A stretch of DNA of 64,000 bases, from assembly GCF_000714545.1 (NCBI RefSeq), contig NZ_AUNB01000001.1, positions 391,219 through 455,218 on the forward strand, written 5' to 3'. Positions within the stretch are counted from its first letter, which is position 1. Every line of letters begins with the position of its first letter. The notes beneath the pieces are model-generated. The model was not told the origin of the DNA, made no database searches, and was given only the letters and a program-made list of their open reading frames with translations. Of this stretch, positions 52,987 to 61,563 are shown piece after piece. Source of the stretch: Thioclava indica (GTDB lineage: Bacteria; Pseudomonadota; Alphaproteobacteria; Rhodobacterales; Rhodobacteraceae). Position numbers and translations under genes: made by a program.

Positions 52987-54633
52987 TTACATATTGGGGT
53001 AGTTCGGCCCGTCCCCGCCCTGCGGCGTGGTCCAGTTGATGTTCTGGCTGGGGTCCTTGATATCGCAGGTTTTGCAATGCACGCAGTTCTGGAAATTGAT
53101 CTGGAACTTCGCGTCTGCCCCCTCGCCGATCACCTCATAAACGCCTGCCGGGCAATACCGCTGCGCGGGTTCGTCAAATTTCGGCAGATTGACCGCGATC
53201 GGGATCGACGGGTCTTTGAGATGCAGGTGGCAGGGCTGGCTTTCCTCGTGGTTGGTGAAGGAAAAACTGACATTGGTCAGACGATCAAAGGACAGTTTGC
53301 CATCCGGCTTGGGATAGTCGATGGGCTTGAAGTTTTTCGCCTCGCCCGTCGCTGCGGCATCGGTCTTGCCATGTTTGAGCGTGCCAAACAGCGAGAACCC
53401 GAACAGCGAGTTGGTCCACATATCCAAGCCGCCAAAGACCAGCGAGGGGAACATCCCCCATTTCGACCACATCGGTTTGACGTTGCGCACCGGCTTGAGG
53501 TCTTTGGCAATCGGACCCGAGCGCAGATCGGCCTCGTATTCGACCAGATCATCGCCTGCGCGACCCGCCTTGATCGCCGCTGCCGCCGCCTCTGCCGCAG
53601 CAATGCCCGAGAGCATCGCGTTATGGTTGCCCTTGATGCGGGGCACGTTGACCAGCCCCGCCGCGCAGCCCATCAGCACCACGCCCGGCGCGGTGAGTTT
53701 CGGGATCGACTGCCAGCCGCCCTCGGAAATCGCGCGCGCCCCGTAAGCGACGCGTTTGCCGCCATCCAGAAGGTCGGCCATCATTGGGTGATGTTTGAAG
53801 CGCTGGAATTCCATATAAGGATAGAGATGCGGGTTTTCGTAGTTCAGGTGGACAACGAACCCGACATAAACCTGATTATTCTCAAGGTGGTAGACGAACG
53901 AGCCGCCCCCCGCATTGCCATTCAGCGGCCAGCCCATCGTGTGCGTGACGGTGCCCTCGTGGTGCTTGGCGGGGTCGATCTCCCAGATTTCTTTCATGCC
54001 AAGCCCGAATTTCTGCGGGCAGTGATCTTTGGAGAGGTTGAACTTCTCCATCACCACCTTGGCCAGCGAGCCGCGCACACCCTCGCCCAGCATGACATAT
54101 TTGCCGCGCAGCTCCATCCCCGGCTCGTAGTTCGGTCCCTGCGTGCCGTCGGGGTTTTTGCCAAATTCGCCTGCGACGACGCCCGCGACCCGGTCGCCAT
54201 CCCAGACGATTTCACTGGCGGACATGCCGGGGAACACCTCGACACCCAGCGCCTCGGCCTGTTCAGCCATCCAGCGGCAGACATTGGCCATCGAGACGAT
54301 GTATTTGCCGTGATTGCTCATCAGCTTGGGCATCGGCCAGTTCGGAATGCGCAGATGGCCGTGCGGGCCAAGCATGAAGAAGTTGTCCTTCTTGACGCCC
54401 ACCTTGATCGGCGCACCGCGCTCTTTCCAATCGGGCAGCAGTTGATCCAGCCCCGCCGTGTCGAGCACCGCGCCGGACAGGATATGCGCCCCCACCTCCG
54501 AGCCCTTTTCCAGCACCACGACCTCAAGGTCGGGGTTGATCTGTTTCAGCTTGATCGCCGCAGACAGGCCAGCCGGCCCCGCCCCCACGATCACCACATC
54601 ATATTCCATCGACTCGCGTTCGATCTCGGCCAT
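52987..54633 (-). CDS. etfD: Electron transfer flavoprotein-ubiquinone oxidoreductase
   Basis: Membrane-bound FAD and 4Fe-4S enzyme of 548 residues that passes electrons from ETF to ubiquinone. YDVVIVGAGPAGLSAAIKL binds FAD; GDRVAGVVAGEFG and the amphipathic quinone-binding central region follow; the C-terminal ferredoxin domain has CPAGVYEV and NCVHCKTCDIKDP. It links acyl-CoA dehydrogenases, one of which is at 62610, to respiration. ATG 54633 begins MAEIERESMEYD. Confidence 0.96.
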   Translation of the reverse strand: MAEIERESMEYDVVIVGAGPAGLSAAIKLKQINPDLEVVVLEKGSEVGAHILSGAVLDTAGLDQLLPDWKERGAPIKVGVKKDNFFMLGPHGHLRIPNWPMPKLMSNHGKYIVSMANVCRWMAEQAEALGVEVFPGMSASEIVWDGDRVAGVVAGEFGKNPDGTQGPNYEPGMELRGKYVMLGEGVRGSLAKVVMEKFNLSKDHCPQKFGLGMKEIWEIDPAKHHEGTVTHTMGWPLNGNAGGGSFVYHLENNQVYVGFVVHLNYENPHLYPYMEFQRFKHHPMMADLLDGGKRVAYGARAISEGGWQSIPKLTAPGVVLMGCAAGLVNVPRIKGNHNAMLSGIAAAEAAAAAIKAGRAGDDLVEYEADLRSGPIAKDLKPVRNVKPMWSKWGMFPSLVFGGLDMWTNSLFGFSLFGTLKHGKTDAAATGEAKNFKPIDYPKPDGKLSFDRLTNVSFSFTNHEESQPCHLHLKDPSIPIAVNLPKFDEPAQRYCPAGVYEVIGEGADAKFQINFQNCVHCKTCDIKDPSQNINWTTPQGGDGPNYPNM

Positions 54634-54704
54634 ATCCCAAATCCTCTGGCTTGCCGCTATTGGTTGGCGTTCTGCCTAGCCTAGTGCGCGCAATGAGGCA
54701 ATTG

Positions 54705-55685
54705 TTACGCTGCGATGGGACGCAATATTGTTGCGTCTGCCGCAGGGGCCATACGCCGCTTGATCGCCCAGTTGCCCAGCAGCACGGCCGCAAACGAGAA
54801 ATACCCATCTACAGCATAGTGAAAGCCAGAATAGACCGACAGGAAAACGATACCTAGCAAGAATAGCACCCCCGGCACACGCAGCCATTTGGACCGCTCC
54901 CAAAGATACAACATGGTGATCGTTGCAACAGCGACATGCATTGAGGGGAAGGCCGAAATCCCGAGGTTCAACTTCGTTCCGCCAGCGGCATAGTGGCTCC
55001 ACAAAAGGTTTTGCAGATAACCAATCGGACCGTCAGAAATGCCGCTGCTTTTGAGCGCTGCGGTCAATGCGGCAAACGTGTCGCCTCCCATCAGACGATC
55101 ATAATAGACCGGCCCCACTGAGCTCCCGAGCAGGGCGATAATGTTGCCTAAGACGAACCAAGAACCAAAGAACAGCCACAAGAACCGGATCATCCGCGCG
55201 CGATCCGTCTCGGTGGCAACAATCAAGATCGGAAAGCCCATTGCGGGAACGCTCCAAAGGTTGAGGTAAGCCTCTGCGGGGAAGGTTCCGATGCCGTTTG
55301 GCAACAGCCAATGCAACCACTGCCAAGGCGCGACCCCGCCATGCAGCCAGAGATCGACACGCGCAAGGTCCGGATCGGCGTAATAGGGCAATAGGCGGGG
55401 AATGGCGCCTTTAAAGAACACAAAGCCCACCTGAAGCGCGACTGAAGCAACGAAGACCGCCAAAATCGGCCTGATCCGGCCCCGCATATGCTCTCTCCCC
55501 AGCAGGAAAATTCCGGCGACACCAATCGGCACCAGCCAAATCCAAAGCCCAAAAATCGCCTGCCCTATCGTTGCTGCCGCAAGCAATGCATCAGTCAAGA
55601 GTTGGGTGAAATCGGCATGAAGATACGCTGTCAGTCCGAGAGCAGACAGCACGTATAGCAAGGAGAACCGAAGAATCATAACCAT
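54705..55685 (-). CDS. PAP2-family membrane phosphatase/transferase
   Basis: Protein of 326 residues with about seven membrane helices. The phosphatase motifs are seen as AFPSMHVAVA (motif 2) and SGFHYAVDGYFS (motif 3), the arrangement of the inositolphosphotransferase/PAP2-3 group. It probably acts on a lipid phosphate. Base composition looks lower in GC than its neighbours, and its position between ETF-QO and greA is not conserved in my knowledge, so acquisition is possible. Start ATG 55685 or 55679. Confidence 0.82.
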   Translation of the reverse strand: MVMILRFSLLYVLSALGLTAYLHADFTQLLTDALLAAATIGQAIFGLWIWLVPIGVAGIFLLGREHMRGRIRPILAVFVASVALQVGFVFFKGAIPRLLPYYADPDLARVDLWLHGGVAPWQWLHWLLPNGIGTFPAEAYLNLWSVPAMGFPILIVATETDRARMIRFLWLFFGSWFVLGNIIALLGSSVGPVYYDRLMGGDTFAALTAALKSSGISDGPIGYLQNLLWSHYAAGGTKLNLGISAFPSMHVAVATITMLYLWERSKWLRVPGVLFLLGIVFLSVYSGFHYAVDGYFSFAAVLLGNWAIKRRMAPAADATILRPIAA

Positions 55686-55758
55686 GAGATTTGCGCCTGG
55701 CCTGTTTGTTGTTACCTCTCTTCTATCGGCGGGTTTTGGCAAAAATGTGGCTCAAGGC

Positions 55759-55788
55759 TTGACTTGGGGGGGCAAGAAAAGATTTAGA
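55759..55788 (+). promoter_or_regulatory. Promoter of greA
   Basis: TTGACT at 55759, spacer of 18, TTTAGA at 55783; about 40 bases before the ATG. Confidence 0.6.
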
Positions 55789-55828
55789 TGCCCTGAATTA
55801 GGATTTTCTCCGAGTTCGGGAGCCTTCC

Positions 55829-56299
55829 ATGGAAAAAGTGCCGTTGACGCGCGCGGGTCACGACTCGCTTAGTCAAGAATTGAAAAAACTGAAGTCGCAG
55901 GAACGCCCTGCGATCATCAAGGCGATTGCCGAAGCGCGTGAGCTGGGCGATCTGTCGGAGAATGCCGAATACCATTCGGCCCGCGAGAAGCAGGGCTTTA
56001 TCGAGGGCCGTGTCAAGGAAATCGAAAGCCTGTTGGGTCGCGCCGAAGTGATCGATCCCAGCAAATTCACCGGATCGGTGAAGTTTGGCGCCACGGTCGT
56101 CATCGTTGACGAAGACACCGACGAGGAAAAAACCTATCAGATCGTCGGTGAGCCCGAGGCCGATCTGGAACAGGGTCGCTTGAACATGAAATCGCCCCTT
56201 GCCCGCGCCTTGATTGGCAAAGACGAGGGGGACTCGATTGATGTGCGCACCCCCGGCGGCACGCGCAGCTACGAGATCTTGTCGGTCATATTCGCCTGA
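55829..56299 (+). CDS. greA: Transcription elongation factor GreA
   Basis: RNA polymerase cleavage factor of 156 residues. MEKVPLTRAGHDSLSQELK starts the coiled coil, and the tip carries the catalytic acidic pair in ARELGDLSENAEYHSARE. The C-terminal FKBP-like domain begins near residue 85 and contains VGEPEADLEQGRLNMKSPL. It rescues backtracked polymerase. Confidence 0.96.
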   Translation: MEKVPLTRAGHDSLSQELKKLKSQERPAIIKAIAEARELGDLSENAEYHSAREKQGFIEGRVKEIESLLGRAEVIDPSKFTGSVKFGATVVIVDEDTDEEKTYQIVGEPEADLEQGRLNMKSPLARALIGKDEGDSIDVRTPGGTRSYEILSVIFA

Positions 56300-56322
56300 C
56301 ACCGCCCATTTTGGAGCCATGA

Positions 56323-57372
56323 ATGGAAACGCCTGCGGAGCAGACAACGCAAACCCCATCGCCCTTGGGCGGGATGCGCGCGTCGATGGCGCGCGGTGGG
56401 GCCATTGTGTCACGCGGCCCCGGTGCGATCGAGTGGATCGCGCTGGCGCTGTCGGTTTTGTGGCTATTCATGGTGCTGGCGTTCTGGTTCTTCGCGCCCG
56501 GCGTGGCGGGGGCGGCGTCGCTGTTTAACACGGTCTCGTTGATGGTCGGGATGGCGCTGCCGATTGCGATGATCTGGGTCGCGGCGATCACCGCGCGAGG
56601 CGCGCGCGAGATGCGCGCCGAGGCGCAGGCGCTCAAGCAGTCGATCGAGGCGATGCGGATGGCGTGGCTTAATCAGCAGGCGTTGCGCAGCGATCAATCG
56701 GTCGAGCGCAAGCTGGACGAGATCGCCGCCGTAACGCGCCAAGCCGAAACCACCATCGCAACCTTTGCCTCGCGCCGCGATTCCCATGCCACGCAGCCCT
56801 CGGCTGATCGCAAGGCCGCACTGGTCGCACCGCCTCCGCTGCGCCCCGACGACACGGAACCGATGCTGGCGCTTGGCACTCCTGCCGAGGAATTGCGCGC
56901 ACCGATCTCGATTGCCGATTTCATTCGCGCGCTGAACTTCCCCGACACGCCCGAGGATAAGGAGGGCTTTCGCGCCCTGCGTCGTGCGTTGGAAGATCGC
57001 TCTACGGCGAAATTGTTGCGCTCGTCGCAGGATGTGCTGAACCTGCTGTCGCAAGACGGGATTTATATGGATGACCTCACGCCCGACCGCGCCCGTCCGG
57101 CGCTGTGGCGGCGGTTTGCGGCAGGCGAACGGGGGCGCGAGATCGCAAGCTTGGGCGGCATCCGTGATCGCTCGTCGCTGGCGCTATCGGCGGGGCGGAT
57201 GCGTGGCGACACGATCTTTCGCGACGCGGCACACCACTTTCTGCGCCAGTTCGACCGCACCTTTGGCGAGTTCGAAAAGAACGCCTCGGATCAGGAAATT
57301 GCCGAGCTGGCCGAGACCCGCACGGCGCGCGCCTTCATGCTGCTGGGCCGCGTGACGGGCAGTTTCGACTAA
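56323..57372 (+). CDS. Conserved two-helix membrane protein
   Basis: Protein of 349 residues, not recognised. Two adjacent membrane helices (about 36-58, 65-88) are followed by a coiled-coil segment (AREMRAEAQALKQSIEAM), a proline-rich linker and a globular helical domain from about residue 195 (ISIADFIRALNFPDTPEDKE, then ALRRALEDRSTAKLL). The domain ends with HHFLRQFDRTFGEFEKNA. Likely bound to the inner membrane. It follows greA by 23 bases and its stop overlaps the convergent GNAT gene. Confidence 0.83.
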   Translation: METPAEQTTQTPSPLGGMRASMARGGAIVSRGPGAIEWIALALSVLWLFMVLAFWFFAPGVAGAASLFNTVSLMVGMALPIAMIWVAAITARGAREMRAEAQALKQSIEAMRMAWLNQQALRSDQSVERKLDEIAAVTRQAETTIATFASRRDSHATQPSADRKAALVAPPPLRPDDTEPMLALGTPAEELRAPISIADFIRALNFPDTPEDKEGFRALRRALEDRSTAKLLRSSQDVLNLLSQDGIYMDDLTPDRARPALWRRFAAGERGREIASLGGIRDRSSLALSAGRMRGDTIFRDAAHHFLRQFDRTFGEFEKNASDQEIAELAETRTARAFMLLGRVTGSFD

Positions 57373-57956
57373 AGCGCGCGGCGCATTTCATGCACGCGGT
57401 GGAAGTCGAAGGCGAGCCGCGTGAAGATCGAGTGACGCTGTCCGGTAGCAACAAATCCAAGCCGATCATACAAGGCGCGCGCGCGCATGTTTTCCGCGAC
57501 CACCTCAAGGCAAAGCGCGCTGTACCCTTGCGACTGGGCGTAGCTGCTTAAGCTCTCGATCAGCTCTGTGCCAATGCCTTGGCCGCGCGCCTCGGGGCAG
57601 ACTGCAAGCCCGTCGACCATCATCGTGCCCGGTTCCAGATCTTGGGCCAAGGCGCGCAGACATCCCGCGCGCCACAGGCCGCCCATGCGCCCGTAGCTGG
57701 CGCGCAAATCCCGCGGCCCACCGCCCACGAATGACCCAAACGGGGTGCGAAACCCGATCACCCCAACCAGTTCGCCGCGCGCGTTGCGCGCTGACAGCGC
57801 AAATTGCGGCGCGATCACGCGGGTGATGAAATCCAGCGCGCGGGTCTGGGGCCGCATCACCCGACCCAGCTTGCCACCAAACGCCTGCCAGTAAAGCTGC
57901 GCGGCGCGGGCGCGCTGATCGGGGCCCAGCCCGTGGTGATAGGTGATGTCGTTCAT
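57369..57956 (-). CDS. GNAT-family N-acetyltransferase
   Basis: Acetyl-CoA-dependent acetyltransferase of 195 residues. The N-terminal part reads DQRARAAQLYWQAFGGKLGR; motif A is MMVDGLAVCPEARGQGIGTELI with the Q/RxxGxG/A loop, and LCLEVVAENMRARALYDRLG is motif B with the asparagine-tyrosine pair. Substrate unknown. The ATG overlaps the stop of mobA by four bases (ATGA). Confidence 0.9.
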   Translation of the reverse strand: MNDITYHHGLGPDQRARAAQLYWQAFGGKLGRVMRPQTRALDFITRVIAPQFALSARNARGELVGVIGFRTPFGSFVGGGPRDLRASYGRMGGLWRAGCLRALAQDLEPGTMMVDGLAVCPEARGQGIGTELIESLSSYAQSQGYSALCLEVVAENMRARALYDRLGFVATGQRHSIFTRLAFDFHRVHEMRRAL

Positions 57957-58570
57957 GGCGTGCGGGCCAGTGCCGCCTCAGCCTTGGCGAGGTCATCCGG
58001 AGTGTTGAGGTTGGCGAACGGGTCGGGACCGGCGCTGAAATCGACCTCGCGCGCGCCCTGTGCGGCCATACGTAAGCGGCGCTCGCCCGCCCCGAAAAGC
58101 TGCGCGATTTCGGCGCGCTTCGAGACCGGCCAATAGCCCACGCTGGGATGCGCGCGCCCGTTGGAACACGCAATCGCCACGTCCGGCCCTGCAAGATGCG
58201 CCACCAGATCGCGGGGCAGGAACGGCGTGTCCACCGGCACGCAGATCAGCGCATCCGCCCCGCTTTGCACCGCCCATTCCAAGCCCGCAAGCAGCCCGGC
58301 AAGCGGCCCCTCGCCCAGCCTCTCGGGTGCATCCGGCAGCACAGGCAGCGGCGCGAATTGCGCGGGGGCGCGATTGCTGGACACCGCCAAACGCGCCACC
58401 TGCGGGGCGAGGCGATCTGTGACATGCGCGATCAAGGGGCGACCGGCGAGCAAGACCTGCGCCTTGTCCACGCCACCCATGCGACGGCCCTGACCGCCCG
58501 CCAGAATCAGTCCGAAAATCACCTCTGCCACGGGGTTGATTGCCTCCAATACAATCGCATGCTTTGCCAT
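57953..58570 (-). CDS. mobA: Molybdenum cofactor guanylyltransferase
   Basis: Nucleotidyltransferase of 205 residues that attaches GMP to molybdopterin. GLILAGGQGRRMGGVDKA is the NTP-binding signature, CVPVDTPFLPRDLV the metal site, and FANLNTPDDLAKAE is the typical C-terminus. The first 15 residues (MAKHAIVLEAINPVA) precede the usual start, but AGAGGAGG lies in front of ATG 58570. Coupled to a GNAT gene; mobB is not adjacent. Confidence 0.93.
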   Translation of the reverse strand: MAKHAIVLEAINPVAEVIFGLILAGGQGRRMGGVDKAQVLLAGRPLIAHVTDRLAPQVARLAVSSNRAPAQFAPLPVLPDAPERLGEGPLAGLLAGLEWAVQSGADALICVPVDTPFLPRDLVAHLAGPDVAIACSNGRAHPSVGYWPVSKRAEIAQLFGAGERRLRMAAQGAREVDFSAGPDPFANLNTPDDLAKAEAALARTP

Positions 58571-58622
58571 TTCGCGCCGCCTCCTCTAACAGTTTCGCAA
58601 GATCCAGGAGGAGACAAGCGCG

Positions 58623-59345
58623 ATGTCGCAAAGATCTGCCATCAAAGCCGCCTATTGGCGCGGTTTTCGCCACGGCTTGCCGTTCCTGCTGGTGATTGCG
58701 CCGTTCGGGTTGCTGTTTGGCGTGGCGGCGACCAAAGCCGGCATGGACTTGGCGCAGGTCATGGGGTTTTCGGGGTTGGTGATCGCGGGGGCGGCGCAGT
58801 TCACCGCGCTGCAACTGATGGGAGATCATGCGCCCGTCGTGCTGATCCTCGCCGCCTCGCTGGCGGTCAATCTGCGGATGGCAATGTATTCCGCGGCGCT
58901 ATCCCCGCATCTGGGCCGCGCGTCGGTCTGGCAAAAGGCGCTGGTGGCCTATTTCCTGCTTGATCAGTCCTATGCGCTGGCGGCCAATGAATACGAGACC
59001 CGCCCGCAGATGACGCGCGCCGAGAAGCTGCTCTATTTTGCGGGAGCTTGCACTCCGGTCTGCCCGCTTTGGTTTGTCGCGACGCTGGCCGGAGCGCTGG
59101 CGGGGGCTGCGATCCCGCCGGAGTTTGCGCTTGATTTCGCGGTGCCGATTACGTTTCTGGCGATGATCGGCCCGGCCTTGCGCAGTCTTGCCCATGTCGC
59201 GGCGGCAGTCGTGTCGGTGGTGGGTGCGCTGGCACTGTCGTTTTTGCCCTCGGGTGTCGGGCTGATGATTGCGGCGCTTGTGGCGATGGTGACGGGCGCG
59301 CAGGTTGAACTTTGGGTCAATCGCCGCAAAGGAGCCCTGCTATGA
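58623..59345 (+). CDS. azlC: AzlC-family branched-chain amino acid exporter, large subunit
   Basis: Membrane protein of 240 residues. FRHGLPFLLVIAPFGLLFGV, GLVIAGAAQFTALQLMGD and LAVNLRMAMYSAALSPHLG are typical AzlC/YgaZ motifs. With AzlD it forms an exporter of valine-type or related amino acids. AGGAGGAGA lies upstream of ATG 58623. It overlaps azlD by four bases. Confidence 0.94.
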   Translation: MSQRSAIKAAYWRGFRHGLPFLLVIAPFGLLFGVAATKAGMDLAQVMGFSGLVIAGAAQFTALQLMGDHAPVVLILAASLAVNLRMAMYSAALSPHLGRASVWQKALVAYFLLDQSYALAANEYETRPQMTRAEKLLYFAGACTPVCPLWFVATLAGALAGAAIPPEFALDFAVPITFLAMIGPALRSLAHVAAAVVSVVGALALSFLPSGVGLMIAALVAMVTGAQVELWVNRRKGALL

Positions 59346-59674
59346 GCGGTTATTCCGATGCGGTGATCTGGGGGATCATCGTGGCGCTGGGGATCGGTAC
59401 TTTCGCGCTGCGCTATTCGTTTCTGGGCTTTCTGGGTGATCGCCATTTGCCCGAATGGGCGCTGCGCTATTTGCGCTATACGCCGGTCGCGGTGCTGCCG
59501 GGGCTGGTGGCGCCGCTTGTTGTCTGGCCTGCGGCGACCGATGGACAGCTTGACCCAGCCCGGCTTATTGCAGCCGCCGCCGCGCTGACCGTCGGGATCG
59601 CAACGCGCAACACGCTTTGGGCGATTGTCGGGGGGCTTACCGCGCTCTATCTGGCGCTTTGGGGGATTGGCTGA
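59342..59674 (+). CDS. azlD: AzlD-family small exporter subunit
   Basis: Membrane protein of 110 residues, four helices, with GIGTFALRYSFLGFLGDR and LRYTPVAVLPGLVAPLVVW, the AzlD/YgaH pattern. It partners AzlC. ATG 59342 overlaps the azlC stop; the 10-residue in-frame extension is rejected. Confidence 0.93.
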   Translation: MSGYSDAVIWGIIVALGIGTFALRYSFLGFLGDRHLPEWALRYLRYTPVAVLPGLVAPLVVWPAATDGQLDPARLIAAAAALTVGIATRNTLWAIVGGLTALYLALWGIG

Positions 59675-59789
59675 GGAACGGCTGAGGGGGAGCTGCTAGA
59701 ACGGGGTAACGTCAGCTTTGAGTCCAATTTGCGCGGTGTTCCTATCTGTGCAAGTGTCTGTTTTGGTTCATATCGCAATGAGGGTCGAC

Positions 59790-60512
59790 ATGCGAATTGG
59801 GGTGATAGGATGTGGAACGATTTCCCGCGCGGCAGTGGAAGGCATCGTTCACAACGGGCATGAAATCACTGTGTCAAAGCGCAGCACTTATCATTCATCT
59901 TTCCTTGCTGAAACTTACGAAAACGTTCGGACCGCCGACAATCAGGGGGTTATAGATGCAAGCGATGTTCTTTTTCTGGGATTGATGGCCGAAGCTGCAC
60001 CAGATGTACTAGGCCCTCTGGAATTTCGTGAAGGCCAGATCGTGATTACCTTCATGGCCGGTGCATCGCTTGAGGAGGCAGATGCCTTGGTTCGTCCGGC
60101 GCGTGCGACGGCCATAATGATGCCCTTTCCCGGAATTGCGCAGGGCGGAACTCCGATAATGATGTACGGAGACGCTGAAATTGTCACAGACATCTTCGGT
60201 GACAGCAATATTATATTTCCGGTGCGGGACGCCGAGGAGATGACCGCTTACCTTTGTGCCCAAGCGGTTCTGTCTCCTGTTGCGCGCATGGTCGGCGATG
60301 CCGCGGATTGGCTTGGAGAACGGGTATCGGACAAGGCCCAGGGGGAAGCTTTTCTCAGGGCATTAGTCGCATCAAATCTGTCGACGACAGCTTGTGATCC
60401 TCTTATCGAAGCTCTCAATACTCCCGGTGGATACAACCAGAGACTTCGGCTCCATATGGACGCTGCGGGAGTGAGCAAGGCCCTCAAGAGCGGCCTCAGC
60501 ATATTGGTTTAG
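59790..60512 (+). CDS. NAD(P)-binding reductase, pyrroline-5-carboxylate reductase-like
   Basis: Protein of 240 residues with an N-terminal Rossmann motif (MRIGVIGCGTISRAAVEGI), the F420/P5CR-like layout (LFLGLMAEAAPDVL, then FMAGASLEEAD and MMPFPGIAQGGTPIM), and the C-terminal dimer segment LNTPGGYNQRLRLHMDAAG. The MPN-type catalytic loop is changed to MMPFPG, so it is probably not housekeeping ProC. Base composition and codon choice (many TTT, ATA, AAT) are clearly poorer in GC than the flanking genes, a sign of transfer. GAGGG precedes ATG 59790. Confidence 0.75.
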   Translation: MRIGVIGCGTISRAAVEGIVHNGHEITVSKRSTYHSSFLAETYENVRTADNQGVIDASDVLFLGLMAEAAPDVLGPLEFREGQIVITFMAGASLEEADALVRPARATAIMMPFPGIAQGGTPIMMYGDAEIVTDIFGDSNIIFPVRDAEEMTAYLCAQAVLSPVARMVGDAADWLGERVSDKAQGEAFLRALVASNLSTTACDPLIEALNTPGGYNQRLRLHMDAAGVSKALKSGLSILV

Positions 60513-60638
60513 ATCAAAACAGAAGCCGGTTTCGGATAGGTTTTTGACCAGCCGTGACCTCCATCCTCGATAAGATCAACACTGCAGACATTCAAAAAAC
60601 GTCAGCGCGGGGTATCTAGGTCCGCGTAGCCCCCCCAC

Positions 60639-60668
60639 AAAAAAGACGCGCGAAGTTTCCCTCGCGCG
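60639..60668 (-). terminator. Rho-independent terminator after lipoprotein gene
   Basis: Minus strand stem CGCGCGA/TCGCGCG followed by TCTTTTTTG. Confidence 0.8.
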
Positions 60669-60682
60669 CCGGATACTTTTTA

Positions 60683-61315
60683 TCAGTTCCCCATCTGTAC
60701 GACCTGTCGGGGCTTTTCCTGCTGGATCATCAGCACGCCGGAATTGTCGTCGGGGTCATCGTCATAGTGATCCTTGCTGATCACGCCCGGCAATTTCCCG
60801 AACGCCTTGGACAGTTTCAGCGGCGAGAAGGTGAACGGGATCTCGTCGTGCAGCCACGGCATATCGCGCAGCGCGCTTGATACCGAATCGGCGCACATCA
60901 TCTTGTTGACCGAGCCGTTACGCTCGACCCGCGCCATCAGCTGATCGGCCTGCGCCATCGTGATCGGGATTTTCTGCGAGCGCACAAACCACGTCTCGCG
61001 GCTGTGATAGTCGATGTAGAATTTGCGCATCTTTTCGGTGATGCCGAAATGCACATCGTTGCGTTCGGGTGCCCAAGGGTGATTCCACGTGCCTGCGGGA
61101 TCAAAGATGATCCGCTCGCGCCCGTTGATCATCAACGCCGAATGCCCGCCCGCATTGGTTCGCGTGCTGATCACGGTATATAGCGTCAATGAGGGCGGCT
61201 CATCCGAGACGTAGCGATAACGCGCGACATCGGCATCCGAGGCATAGATATTGTCCGCACCGCAGCCCGCCAGAAACAGCGGCAGCATCAGGCAGACGAG
61301 AAGCAGGCGCATCAT
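60683..61315 (-). CDS. Lipoprotein with possible permuted papain-like fold
   Basis: Protein of 210 residues with a lipoprotein signal (MMRLLLVCLMLPLFLAGCG; lipobox LAGC). The mature part shows histidine first (NAGGHSALMINGRERIIFDP) and cysteine later (NKMMCADSVSSALRDM). This order is that of circularly permuted NlpC/P60 or LRAT-like papain folds. The catalytic assignment is inference only. AGGGAGA lies upstream of ATG 61315. It is 52 bases after an aa3 oxidase subunit IV gene. Confidence 0.72.
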   Translation of the reverse strand: MMRLLLVCLMLPLFLAGCGADNIYASDADVARYRYVSDEPPSLTLYTVISTRTNAGGHSALMINGRERIIFDPAGTWNHPWAPERNDVHFGITEKMRKFYIDYHSRETWFVRSQKIPITMAQADQLMARVERNGSVNKMMCADSVSSALRDMPWLHDEIPFTFSPLKLSKAFGKLPGVISKDHYDDDPDDNSGVLMIQQEKPRQVVQMGN

Positions 61316-61367
61316 CAGCCCGATCTCCCTTTCTGGTGAGTTCCCGAATGGCTGCGCGCGATGCGCC

Positions 61368-61502
61368 TCAGCCGTTTGCCAGAGCGAGAAACACCAGAAA
61401 CGCAATAATAACAATCACCGCGACCGAGACAAAGCGCGTAAATCCCGCGAATGTTCTCTCTTGGACACGGATATCCATTTCGCCCGGCTTGTATTCGGCC
61501 AT
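61368..61502 (-). CDS. aa3-type cytochrome c oxidase subunit IV
   Basis: Short gene of 44 residues that length filters miss. MAEYKPGEMDIRVQERTFAG is followed by one membrane helix (FVSVAVIVIIAFLVFLALAN). It matches the small bacterial aa3 oxidase subunit IV family seen in Paracoccus and Rhodobacter, an accessory single-helix subunit in the inner membrane. ATG 61502 has GGGAGAT upstream. The main oxidase genes are not in the window. Confidence 0.85.
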   Translation of the reverse strand: MAEYKPGEMDIRVQERTFAGFTRFVSVAVIVIIAFLVFLALANG

Positions 61503-61563
61503 TGCACATCTCCCTGTTGTGCTGATCTCCCAGTGCGAAACCTAACCGAGCCGTGCCGCCCTG

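Noticed and set aside
52930..54684. 584-codon plus-strand frame across the ETF dehydrogenase gene
   Set aside because: Antisense shadow of a gene with full family signatures.
59790..60512. Calling this gene proC
   Set aside because: The catalytic loop differs from pyrroline-5-carboxylate reductase and the composition suggests an acquired paralogue.
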